A stretch of DNA of 64,000 bases from Jatrophihabitans sp964252635. GTDB taxonomy: Bacteria > Actinomycetota > Actinomycetes > Mycobacteriales > Jatrophihabitantaceae. Shown in pieces: positions 41,438 to 52,300 of the stretch. Below the pieces are notes generated by a model. The model was not told the origin of the DNA and made no database searches. It was given only the letters and a program-made list of their open reading frames with translations. The stretch lies in NCBI RefSeq assembly GCF_964252635.1, contig NZ_CAXUNP010000012.1, positions 1 to 64,000 on the forward strand, in the 5' to 3' direction. The translations under genes and the position numbers were made by a program. Position 1 is the stretch's first letter. Each line of letters opens with the position of its first letter.

Positions 41438-42976
41438 GTGGAGGAGTCGATCCACCGCTTCGTGCGGCTGCTCCGGCTGTCGGGCGTGCGGATCGGGGTC
41501 TCCGAGGCGGTCGACGGCATGCACGCGCTGGCCGTGCCCGGTATCGCCGGCGACCGCGAGCTGACCCGCGCCGCCCTGCGCGTCAGCCTCGTCAAGGACC
41601 GCCGCGACGAGCCGGTCTTCGACCGGGTGTTCGACCGCTTCTTCCGCCTGGTGCGGGTGTTCGACGACGAGGACGCAGAGCACGGCCACTCCCACGACGA
41701 CCTGTCCGACGAGGGCACGCTCGACACGTTCAGCCTGTCCGACGAACCCGGCGACCAGCCGCAGGGCGGGCACTCGCACGGCAAGCCCGAGGACATCAAG
41801 CAGTTCTTCAACGAGGAGGACATGGCGCAGCAGTACAACCTGCACCAGGAGGCCAACCGCCTCGACATGGCCTCCATGACCGACGAGATCGTGCTGTCCG
41901 ACGACGCCGCCACCGACGCGGACAAGGCCGCCCGGGTGCAGCTGTCCACCTCCCGGCTGCACAACCCCGGCCGGCCCGGTGACCTGGCGCCGACCGAGGG
42001 CATGAAGATCGACGGTGAGCTGTCGGTCGCGCAGGAGATGGCGTTGCTCGCCTGGCTCGCCGACGACGAGGCCGAGGAGCTCGTCGATGGCGACGACCTC
42101 GACCCCGAGGAGCTCGCCGCCCTCAAGCAGCGCCTGGGCGGCCTGATCGAGCGGCTCCCGGACGCCCTGCGCAAGCACCTCGAGCGGTTGATGGCCGGCG
42201 GCCTGCAGATCGAGTCGCCGGACATCGCGGCGCCGAAGGCCGAGCGCATCGACGAGCGCGAACGCGCCGAGCAGGAAGAGGCCGTGCGCCGCCTGCTCCG
42301 CAGCCTGCACGGGGCGCCGCGCCCGCGCCGCCGGGTTGCGGCCAAGGGGTCCGTCGACGGTGCGCGGACGATGCGCCACAACATGCGCTACGACGGCGTG
42401 CCGTTCAAGCCGATCACGGTCGCGCGGGTCGCCGACCGGCCTCGGCTGCTGCTGCTCGTGGACGTGTCGCTGTCGGTACGCACCGCCGCCCGGTTCACGC
42501 TGCAGCTGGTCCACGGCCTGCAGAGCATGGCCTCGACGGTGCGCTCGTTCGCCTTCGTGTCCGACCTCGTCGAGATCACCGACCTGTTCGACGACCACCC
42601 GCTCGAGGACGCGCTGGGCCTGGTGATGGCCGGTCTACCCGCAGGCGGCGTGCTCGATGTCGACGCCGACTCCGACTACGGCAATGCCTTCGGTGAGTTC
42701 CTCGAGGACCACGGGGGTGCGATCACGCGGCGTACGACGGTGATCGTCCTGGGCGACGGGCGCGGCAACGGCAAGGACCCCAACTTCGGAGCGCTGTCGG
42801 AGATCTCGCGACGATCGCGCGAGCTCATCTGGCTCACGCCCGAGCCCCGGTACTCGTGGCGCCTGGGGTCCTGCGACCTGCCGGCGTACGCGGGCTACTG
42901 CGACCGCGTGCACGTCGTGCGGGACCTCGCGGCACTGGACCGAGTCACCGGCATGAGCCTGGCCCGGACCTCATGA
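41438..42976 (+). CDS. CoxE-like VWA-domain protein with histidine tracts
   Basis: The 512-residue protein begins EESIHRFVRLLRLSGVRIGV, typical of CoxE-like VWA partners of MoxR ATPases. The MIDAS motif LLLLVDVSLSVRTAARFTL lies near residue 342, and the VWA fold continues to VIVLGDGRGNGKDPNF. Two short histidine tracts, EHGHSHDD (about residue 81) and GGHSHGK (about residue 110), mirror the tract in the adjacent ATPase. GTG start. A maturation or metal-delivery complex for the Mno dehydrogenase is inferred. The stop overlaps the next start as ATGA. Confidence 0.85.
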   Translation: MEESIHRFVRLLRLSGVRIGVSEAVDGMHALAVPGIAGDRELTRAALRVSLVKDRRDEPVFDRVFDRFFRLVRVFDDEDAEHGHSHDDLSDEGTLDTFSLSDEPGDQPQGGHSHGKPEDIKQFFNEEDMAQQYNLHQEANRLDMASMTDEIVLSDDAATDADKAARVQLSTSRLHNPGRPGDLAPTEGMKIDGELSVAQEMALLAWLADDEAEELVDGDDLDPEELAALKQRLGGLIERLPDALRKHLERLMAGGLQIESPDIAAPKAERIDERERAEQEEAVRRLLRSLHGAPRPRRRVAAKGSVDGARTMRHNMRYDGVPFKPITVARVADRPRLLLLVDVSLSVRTAARFTLQLVHGLQSMASTVRSFAFVSDLVEITDLFDDHPLEDALGLVMAGLPAGGVLDVDADSDYGNAFGEFLEDHGGAITRRTTVIVLGDGRGNGKDPNFGALSEISRRSRELIWLTPEPRYSWRLGSCDLPAYAGYCDRVHVVRDLAALDRVTGMSLARTS

Positions 42977-43854
42977 GCCAGGTGCTGCACCGACCGGTGG
43001 CCGAGCCCATCGAGCCGTTGCACTCGTGCCCGGGCGGACGCTACGAGGACGCGCTGGTCACCGTGGTGCACGAACCCCGCGGTGACGGCCCGCCGCTGCG
43101 GGCCCGCGCGGAGGGCGGTCGCATCGTCGTCTCGCACCGGCTGGCCGCCGGCGGATCCGACGACGAGGTCGGGGTGCGCCTCGCCGAGGCGCTGGCCGCG
43201 CTGACGGACGACCACGAGGTCTTCGCCCGCGCGTTCACCGGCGTGGTGCTGACGACCGACCGCTACGCGCCGCGTGCGTGGGCGCGGTTCTACCGCAACA
43301 CGCTCGACCTGATCCGCGACACCGCGGCGCCGGGCTACACCGGGGTCTACCGGCACGCTCTCGACCTGTTGCCGACGACGAGCGTCGCCGACCTGGGGTG
43401 CAGCTTCGGCTTCCTGGCCCTGCACCTCGCGTCCCGCGGCACTGCCGCTCTGGCGTGGGACGTGGACGCCGGGACGACCGCGCTGCTGCGGTGCATGGCC
43501 CGGACCCTGCGCCGTGACGTCGACGTCCGCGACGACGTGCACGCCATCGCCGACGGCGAGACCGACGGGGTCGCGCTGCTGCACGTGCTGGAGCACGTCG
43601 ACGCGCCGACCGGCCGGCGCCTCCTTGCGCACGCCCTGCGGATCGCCCGCCGGCGCGTCGTGGTGGCCGTGCCCGTCGAGGACGTCCCCGACCCGCTGTT
43701 CGGCCACGTCCGGAGGGTGGGCCTCGACGACCTGCGCGACCTCGGGGCCGAGAGCGGGTGGACCTACGACGTGCACGACCACCTCGGTGGGTGGCTGGTG
43801 CTCGACCGAACGGAAGGCAGCACGTCCACGCACCTGTCCGGGTGCGCGGTCTAG
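42973..43854 (+). CDS. SAM-dependent methyltransferase, candidate mycofactocin glycan methyltransferase (MftM-like)
   Basis: The 293-residue protein has a Rossmann methyltransferase domain. Motif I SVADLGCSFGFLALHLASRG lies near residue 136, followed by LLHVLEHVDAPTGRRLLAHA and VVVAVPVEDVPDPLFGHVRR. The N-terminal 120 residues include RYAPRAWARFYRNTLDLIRD. Its position directly after an Mno-type dehydrogenase and MoxR/VWA pair matches, as far as I recall, the mycobacterial gene for the methyltransferase acting on the oligoglucose tail of mycofactocin. The start overlaps the VWA stop by 4 bases. The MftM assignment is an inference from context and size. Confidence 0.6.
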   Translation: MSQVLHRPVAEPIEPLHSCPGGRYEDALVTVVHEPRGDGPPLRARAEGGRIVVSHRLAAGGSDDEVGVRLAEALAALTDDHEVFARAFTGVVLTTDRYAPRAWARFYRNTLDLIRDTAAPGYTGVYRHALDLLPTTSVADLGCSFGFLALHLASRGTAALAWDVDAGTTALLRCMARTLRRDVDVRDDVHAIADGETDGVALLHVLEHVDAPTGRRLLAHALRIARRRVVVAVPVEDVPDPLFGHVRRVGLDDLRDLGAESGWTYDVHDHLGGWLVLDRTEGSTSTHLSGCAV

Positions 43855-43885
43855 TGGCACGCAACGAGAGCAGGGGAGCAAGGAC

Positions 43886-44641
43886 ATGACGAACGTCGAC
43901 CCGAACCCGAGACCTGGCGGCGGCGCGACCGAGCAGGACGTCGCTCCGCACCCGAGCCCGTCCCACGCAGCACCCGAACCGGTGGCCGATGCGTATGCAT
44001 CCCCGGTGCCCGTGGCCAACGCGGCCCTGGTCGGGGTGCCCACGTTCTTGGTGGGCTCCATCGCCCTGGGGCTGAACCTCGTCGACTACGTGCCGCAGGG
44101 CATCGTCGGCGCGCCGATCGCCATCATCGCCATGGCCACCGGCCTCGGTCAGGTCATCGCCACGATCTTCGCGCTGAAGGCGGGGGAGAGCGCCGTCGCC
44201 AGCGTGTTCGGCATCTTCGGCGGTTTCTGGCTCAGCTACGCCGCCCTGGTGCTGGGCATCCTGCACAACTGGTTCGGCTTCACGACGCCGCCGGCCGGTG
44301 CGTCGGCGTCGCAGGCGGCGTCCGCGGCCGTGACCGCCATCGACGACTCGGTGAAAACGTTCCTGCTGGCCTGGCTCATCCTCATCGTCATCCTGACGCT
44401 GGCCTCGATCCGGCTGCCCGCCGCCTTCACGCTGCTGTTTGCGCTCGTGGACGTGGCCCTGCTGTTCGTGTACCTGGCCTACCACAACGCGTCGGCGGGC
44501 GTGCCCGACTCGGGGCAGCTCAAGACCGGCGGCGTGTTCGTGTTCGCGTTCGTAGCGGTGGGCGCCTACCTGTTCTTCGACGCCATGTTCGCGGCGACGG
44601 GCGGGAAGAACCTGCCCCTCGGGCGGCCCGTCCTCAAGTAG
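43886..44641 (+). CDS. GPR1/FUN34/YaaH-family (SatP-like) acetate permease
   Basis: A 251-residue membrane protein with about six helices after a proline-rich N terminus. The family signature FGIFGGFWLSYAALVLGI (about residues 111-128) is clear, and PVANAALVGVPTFLVGSIAL fits the NPAPLGL-type opening in degraded form. Such proteins carry acetate and other short carboxylates. Acetate is the product of the aldehyde dehydrogenase in this cluster, so uptake or overflow control fits the context. The gene has its own ribosome site (GGGGAGCAAGG) 31 bases after the methyltransferase stop, and ends before a strong hairpin. Confidence 0.82.
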   Translation: MTNVDPNPRPGGGATEQDVAPHPSPSHAAPEPVADAYASPVPVANAALVGVPTFLVGSIALGLNLVDYVPQGIVGAPIAIIAMATGLGQVIATIFALKAGESAVASVFGIFGGFWLSYAALVLGILHNWFGFTTPPAGASASQAASAAVTAIDDSVKTFLLAWLILIVILTLASIRLPAAFTLLFALVDVALLFVYLAYHNASAGVPDSGQLKTGGVFVFAFVAVGAYLFFDAMFAATGGKNLPLGRPVLK

Positions 44642-44648
44642 TCCCGCG

Positions 44649-44699
44649 GTGATCGACTGCGCCACCGGTCGTCCTGCGACCGCCGGCGCAGTTGATCAC
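44649..44699. terminator. Nested double hairpin between converging genes
   Basis: The outer arms 44649-44663 (GTGATCGACTGCGCC) and 44685-44699 (GGCGCAGTTGATCAC) pair at all but one position, and that one is a G-T wobble in one orientation. The loop holds a second perfect stem, CGGTCG/CGACCG. It is a strong bidirectional terminator between the permease and response-regulator genes. Confidence 0.75.
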
Positions 44700-44705
44700 G
44701 GGTGG

Positions 44706-44773
44706 GAGTCGGGTCAGAGGGCGAGTCGGGTCAGAGGGCGAGTCAGGTCAGAGGGCGAGCCGCGTCAGAGCGC
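44706..44773. repeat. Four tandem copies of a 17-bp unit
   Basis: Units at 44706-44722, 44723-44739, 44740-44756 and 44757-44773 read GAGTCGGGTCAGAGGGC with few changes in the last two. The fourth copy holds the stop codon of the response regulator on the minus strand. The array looks like amplification of the gene's 3' end, because each unit carries the same TCA (a stop on the minus strand). Confidence 0.85.
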
Positions 44774-45430
44774 GCCCATCTTGCTGGCGACGTACACGGC
44801 CTCGGCCCGGTGCCCGACCTCCAGCTTGCGCATGATGTTGGCGACGTGGAACTTGGCCGTGGTCTGGCTGATGAACAACGCCTTGCCGATCTCGCCGTTG
44901 GACAGCCCGCGGGCCAGCAGCCGCAGCACCTCGAGCTCGCGGGCGGTCAGGGCCTGGGCGCCGGGCCCGCTGTGCGAGCTCAGCCCGCGCACCATCGCCG
45001 AGGCGGACTTGGGGTCGAACGCGTTCTGCCCCGCGTGCACGGTGCGGATGGCCCGCACCAGCTCGGAGGTGTCGACCTCCTTCACGACGTAACCGCGCGC
45101 CCCGCGCCGCAGCGCCGCCGCGACGATGCTGTCGTCCAGGGTGGTGGTGAGCACCAGCACGGCCAGGCCCGGGTGGGCGGTGACCAGGGCCTCGCAGAGG
45201 TCCAGACCGGCCAGCCCCGGCGCGCCCGACAGCTTGAGGTCGAGCAGCACCAGCGACGGCGAGGTCGCGGCGACCACGGCCATTGCCTCCTCGGGCGTCG
45301 CCGCCTCGCCGACGACCCGCAGGTCGCTCTCGCGCCCGAGCACCGAGCTGAGCCCCTGCCGGACGATCGCGTGGTCGTCGACCAGCACGAGATCGACGGT
45401 GCGGGGGCCGGCGGGAAGGGTGGCGGTCAT
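44765..45430 (-). CDS. NarL/LuxR-type response regulator
   Basis: A 221-residue protein. The receiver domain (residues 12-130) has acidic LVDDHAIVRQGL and the phosphorylation Asp in SLVLLDLKLSG. The LuxR helix-turn-helix lies at residues 156-215 (LTARELEVLRLLARGLSNGEIGK, SQTTAKFHVANIMRKL). It follows its kinase gene by 38 bases. Similar pairs sit beside alcohol and ketone oxidation genes in actinobacteria, so it probably activates this cluster. The ATG at 45430 has a GAGGAG site. The stop lies in a 17-base repeat. Confidence 0.93.
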   Translation of the reverse strand: MTATLPAGPRTVDLVLVDDHAIVRQGLSSVLGRESDLRVVGEAATPEEAMAVVAATSPSLVLLDLKLSGAPGLAGLDLCEALVTAHPGLAVLVLTTTLDDSIVAAALRRGARGYVVKEVDTSELVRAIRTVHAGQNAFDPKSASAMVRGLSSHSGPGAQALTARELEVLRLLARGLSNGEIGKALFISQTTAKFHVANIMRKLEVGHRAEAVYVASKMGAL

Positions 45431-45468
45431 CGGAACTCCTCGGGGGTCACTGACGGCATGGCTGGGAC

Positions 45469-46857
45469 TCACGAGCCGGTCGGCCCCGGAACGGGAACGC
45501 CGACCTCGATACGGACGCCGCCCATGCGGGCGCGGCGGATGGTGAACGAGCCGCCGAGGTCGGTGGCGCGGTGGCACATGTTCGACAGGCCCTGGTGCCG
45601 CCCGTCGGCACTGCCCGCTCCCGACGACGACCGCAACCGGCGACGCAGCTCGCGCGGGTCGCCGGTGCCGTCGTCGCTGATCCACAAAGTGACGACGTCG
45701 CCGCGGTACCGCAGGCGCACCGTGGCCCGCGTCGCGTGGGCGTGGATCGAGGTGTTGAACAGGGCCTCGCCGGCGATGCGTGCGAGCGCGTGTTCGACGC
45801 GGGCGCCCAGCGTGACCGGTACCCCCTCGACGTGCACGCCGACCGCGAGCGACGGGCGGTGCTGGGCGGCGAGCCCGTGCAGCAGGTCCGACAGGCTGAC
45901 GACCTCGTCGCCCACCGGTTGGTGGTGCAGCGCGTAGATCACCGAACGCACCTGGTCGCCGGCCTGGGCGACGAGGTCGCGGGCGTGGACCAGGCGCGTG
46001 ACGGTGTCGCCGGTCGTGCCCTCGCGCTCCAGGGCCTCGGCCCGGCAGACGTCGACGGCAAGGCCGGCCGACAGCACGTACTGGGCGACGCTGTCGTGGA
46101 GTTCGAGGGCGATGCGGTGCCGTTCGGCGTCGAGCAGCTCGCGCTGGTGCAGCACCGTGAGCCGGCCCTCGGCGCGTTGCAACTCCTCCGTCCGGGTGCG
46201 CAGGTCCGCCGAGCCCCGGGCGATCTCGTCGAGCAGGTGCTGCGCGTGCTCGCGCTGCTCGGTGGCCGTCGAGTACAGCGCGGACGTGTGGATCGACATC
46301 GCCGCCTGGTTGGCCAGGATGCGCAGCACCCAGAGGTCCTCCGGGTCGATCGTGCCGCCGGGCAGGTAGGACACGACCAGCCGGCCCAGCACCTCGCCGT
46401 CCAGCAGCATCGGCACCTGCACCCACCCGTCGCGCACCACGGTCGTGGTGTGCAGGTTGCGGCGCACCTGGTACAGCTGCTCGCGCAGCGTCGCGGGCAA
46501 CGCGCGCTCGGAATCGACCAGCGCGCCCGTCCGGCCCGCCGCGAGGAACCGCACCCCGAGGTGCGGCAGGGTCGAGTCGCGCAGGGCCACCATCGTCCAG
46601 TCGGCGTGCAGGTGCCCGGCGGCGGCACCGAGCACGCCGTGCAGCAGCCCGACGGGGTCGTCGCGGGTGCGCACCAGGGCCGAGGAGATCCCCTCCAGGG
46701 CGTGGACGGCCGAGGTCATGCGTTCCTCGGTGCGTTGCAGCTGCAGGTAGTACGACTTCTTGCCCGAGCGGACCCCGGTGAGGGTGCTCAGGCTGGCGTT
46801 GTCGGCCGGCCGCCCCGACGGCGCGGCGTGGTGGTCGTCGCGGTCAGAGAGCGGCAC
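45469..46857 (-). CDS. GAF-domain sensor histidine kinase (NarX/DegS-like)
   Basis: The 462-residue protein has an N-terminal coiled region, a GAF sensor domain (about residues 60-205) and a HisKA_3 box RIALELHDSVAQYVLSAGLA with the phospho-His near residue 247. The HATPase domain contains GEALFNTSIHAHATRATVRL, WISDDGTGD and GLSNMCHRATDLGGSF. There are no membrane segments, so it senses a cytoplasmic signal, possibly an alcohol or aldehyde. The GTG at 46857 overlaps the upstream dehydrogenase gene by 14 bases. Its ribosome site is weak, so a later start is possible. The DNA-binding partner follows. Confidence 0.88.
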   Translation of the reverse strand: MPLSDRDDHHAAPSGRPADNASLSTLTGVRSGKKSYYLQLQRTEERMTSAVHALEGISSALVRTRDDPVGLLHGVLGAAAGHLHADWTMVALRDSTLPHLGVRFLAAGRTGALVDSERALPATLREQLYQVRRNLHTTTVVRDGWVQVPMLLDGEVLGRLVVSYLPGGTIDPEDLWVLRILANQAAMSIHTSALYSTATEQREHAQHLLDEIARGSADLRTRTEELQRAEGRLTVLHQRELLDAERHRIALELHDSVAQYVLSAGLAVDVCRAEALEREGTTGDTVTRLVHARDLVAQAGDQVRSVIYALHHQPVGDEVVSLSDLLHGLAAQHRPSLAVGVHVEGVPVTLGARVEHALARIAGEALFNTSIHAHATRATVRLRYRGDVVTLWISDDGTGDPRELRRRLRSSSGAGSADGRHQGLSNMCHRATDLGGSFTIRRARMGGVRIEVGVPVPGPTGS

Positions 46858-48061
46858 GGAACAGGTCCGCGAGATCGGCCTCGCTGGTGCTGCGGGGGTT
46901 CGTCGACAGGCAGGCGTCGGCCAGAGCGTTCCGGGCCAAGGTCGGGATGTCGCTGTCGCGGACACCGAGCTCGGCCAACCCCTTCGGGACGCCGAGCCGG
47001 TCGGCCACGCCTCGGACCTCGTCGGCCAGCACCTCGCCCACCTCGTCGGCGGGGATCGCCCTGCCGACGCCCGCCGTCGCGGCCAACGGCACGAAGCGCT
47101 CGCCGCCGACCGCCGCGTTGAACCGGATGACGTGGGGGAGCAGCACCCCGTTGACGACACCGTGCGGCAGGTCGAGCAGCCCGCCCACCTGATGGCTCAT
47201 CGCGTGGGTCGCGCCCAGGATCGCGTTGCTGAAGGCCAGCCCCGCCTCGAGGCTGGCCTGAGCCATGTTGCTGCGGTGGTGGGCGGACCCGCGCTGGTCG
47301 ATCATCTGCGACAGGTTGCCGAAGACCAGGCCGACGGCGCTGAGCGCGTGCCCGTCCGTGAGCGGGTTGTGGGCGCGGGACACGTAGGCCTCGATGCCGT
47401 GCGTCAGCGCGTCGAGCCCGGTGGCCGCGGCGAGGTCGTCGGGCATGGTCTCGAGCAACGACGGGTCGGTCAGGGAGATGTCGGGCACGAGCGCGCGGCC
47501 CATGATCGTCACCTTCACCGAGTTGGCGGTGTCGGTGATGATGCAGAACTGCGAGACGTCCGCGCCGGTGCCGGCCGTCGTCGGGATCATCAGCATCGGC
47601 GGGATGGTGCGGGTGACGCGGTCCACGCCGGCGTAGTCGAGGATCGACCCGCCGTTGCAGGTCAGGATCGCGATGCCCTTGGCCGCGTCCATGCACGAGC
47701 CGCCGCCGAGCGCGACGAGCACGTCGCAGCCGGACTCCAGATAGCGCTCGTAACCGGCTGCGACCTCGTGGTCCTTCGGGTTGGGGGTGACGCCGGACCA
47801 GACGGTGGCGTCGAGCCCGGCGTCGGCCAGGAACCGGTCGAGGCACTCGGCCCACCCGGCGCCCTGCAGGCCGCTGTCGGTGACCACGAAGGGCCGCCGC
47901 GCCCCGAGCCGGAGCGCGGCGAAACCGGCCTCCCGCAACGAGCCGGCGCCGAAGACCACCTCGGGGGCCTGGAACTTGATGACCCCTGCCGGCGCGTCGT
48001 GGTCGTGGCGTGCGCCCGTGCCGAGCGGCGCCTCGCGATGGAGCGTGGCGAGTGCAGGCAA
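46844..48061 (-). CDS. Iron-family (group III) alcohol dehydrogenase
   Basis: A 405-residue protein. The NAD(P) block is VLVALGGGSCMDAAKGIA (about residue 117), then TTAGTGADVSQFCIITD. The metal site is in GLDALTHGIEAYVS, GATHAMSHQVGG and LDLPHGVVNGVLLPHV. It is of the ErcA-like or 1,3-propanediol dehydrogenase type, distinct from the Mno enzyme at 38.9 kb. The TTG at 48061 is supported by GGAGG with normal spacing. It follows acetyl-CoA synthetase by 26 bases and precedes the kinase gene with overlap. It probably handles ethanol or a longer alcohol or diol. Confidence 0.88.
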   Translation of the reverse strand: MPALATLHREAPLGTGARHDHDAPAGVIKFQAPEVVFGAGSLREAGFAALRLGARRPFVVTDSGLQGAGWAECLDRFLADAGLDATVWSGVTPNPKDHEVAAGYERYLESGCDVLVALGGGSCMDAAKGIAILTCNGGSILDYAGVDRVTRTIPPMLMIPTTAGTGADVSQFCIITDTANSVKVTIMGRALVPDISLTDPSLLETMPDDLAAATGLDALTHGIEAYVSRAHNPLTDGHALSAVGLVFGNLSQMIDQRGSAHHRSNMAQASLEAGLAFSNAILGATHAMSHQVGGLLDLPHGVVNGVLLPHVIRFNAAVGGERFVPLAATAGVGRAIPADEVGEVLADEVRGVADRLGVPKGLAELGVRDSDIPTLARNALADACLSTNPRSTSEADLADLFRAAL

Positions 48062-48087
48062 CGTTGCCTCCTGTGTGGGTGCAGCGA

Positions 48088-50061
<1,974 letters not shown>

Positions 50062-50103
50062 GGTGACTTACCCCCTGGGTCGGCGCGGTGGTCGATCGCG
50101 ATG

Positions 50104-50538
50104 TCAGATCAGGTCGAAGGCGTGCAGCTCCGCGTCGGTCATCAGGCGGGAGCGGATGAGGAAGCGCACGCCCTCGGGCGCCTCGACCGAGAAGCCGGCC
50201 CCGCGCCCCTTCACGACGTCGATGGTGATGTGGGTGTGCTTCCAGTACTCGTACTGGCTGGTCGACATGTACATGGGGATGCCGCGATCGACCCCGATGT
50301 CGAGGTCGCCGAGGTGCACGTCACCGGTGTCGCTGATGAGGAAGTCGCCGTCGGGGAAGCACATCGGCGACGAGCCGTCGCAGCAACCGCCGGACTGGTG
50401 GAACATCAGGTCGCCGTGGCGCTTGGTGAGGTCGCGCAGCAGTTCTGCGGCCCGGTCGCTGACCCCGATCCGGGACTCGGTGTTCTCGGATGCGCTCGAC
50501 GGGTGGATCGCCGGCGGGACGGTCGGGGTCTCGGACAT
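50104..50538 (-). CDS. DUF779 protein linked to aldehyde dehydrogenase
   Basis: A 144-residue protein of the DUF779 family. It has a cysteine-rich motif FHQSGGCCDGSSPMC (about residues 46-60) and a C-terminal half with YMSTSQYEYWKHTHITID and GAGFSVEAPEGVRFLIRS. DUF779 genes are regularly found next to aldehyde dehydrogenases of the ExaC/AldA type, as here, but the molecular role is not settled. The cysteines may bind metal or a redox cofactor. It starts 116 bases after the aldehyde dehydrogenase stop, beyond a strong hairpin. Confidence 0.88.
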   Translation of the reverse strand: MSETPTVPPAIHPSSASENTESRIGVSDRAAELLRDLTKRHGDLMFHQSGGCCDGSSPMCFPDGDFLISDTGDVHLGDLDIGVDRGIPMYMSTSQYEYWKHTHITIDVVKGRGAGFSVEAPEGVRFLIRSRLMTDAELHAFDLI

Positions 50539-50596
50539 GGGCGGCACTTCCTTCCTGGGGCGGACGTTACGCCGGGGTCGTCCTCCGTGCACCGAT

Positions 50597-50630
50597 TCGG
50601 CCCGTCGTCGGCGAACCGACGACGGGCCGA
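50597..50630 (-). terminator. 15-bp perfect hairpin with CGAA loop
   Basis: The arms 50597-50611 (TCGGCCCGTCGTCGG) and 50616-50630 pair perfectly around CGAA. It lies between the aldehyde dehydrogenase stop and the DUF779 start. There is no T-run. It may terminate or stabilise the dehydrogenase message and so set the ratio to downstream genes. Confidence 0.7.
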
Positions 50631-50654
50631 GCGGGGATGCGCGTCCGGACCGGT

Positions 50655-52178
<1,524 letters not shown>

Positions 52179-52245
52179 GGGGCCCCCTTCGTCGACCGAA
52201 TGGCCACCGCTCGGTGCGCCACGTCACAGACAGTAGGTAGCGCCG

Positions 52246-52255
52246 CGTTGCAACG
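52246..52255. promoter_or_regulatory. CGTTGCAACG palindrome upstream of the aldehyde dehydrogenase
   Basis: A perfect 10-base palindrome 68 bases upstream of the aldehyde dehydrogenase start, in a 122-base intergenic region that must hold the promoter. It could be a binding site for the response regulator or another factor. Its short length limits confidence. Confidence 0.3.
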
Positions 52256-52300
52256 ACGCTGCATCGGCTGTGGGTGGACGAGGAAGGCCCGCCGGGCGGC

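Noticed and set aside
40028..42598. An 856-codon antisense frame
   Set aside because: It is opposite the MoxR and VWA genes, which have clear domain motifs. Long antisense frames are common at this GC content.
44706..44773. Possible CRISPR array
   Set aside because: The 17-base units are adjacent with no spacers, so this is a simple tandem repeat. No cas genes are present.
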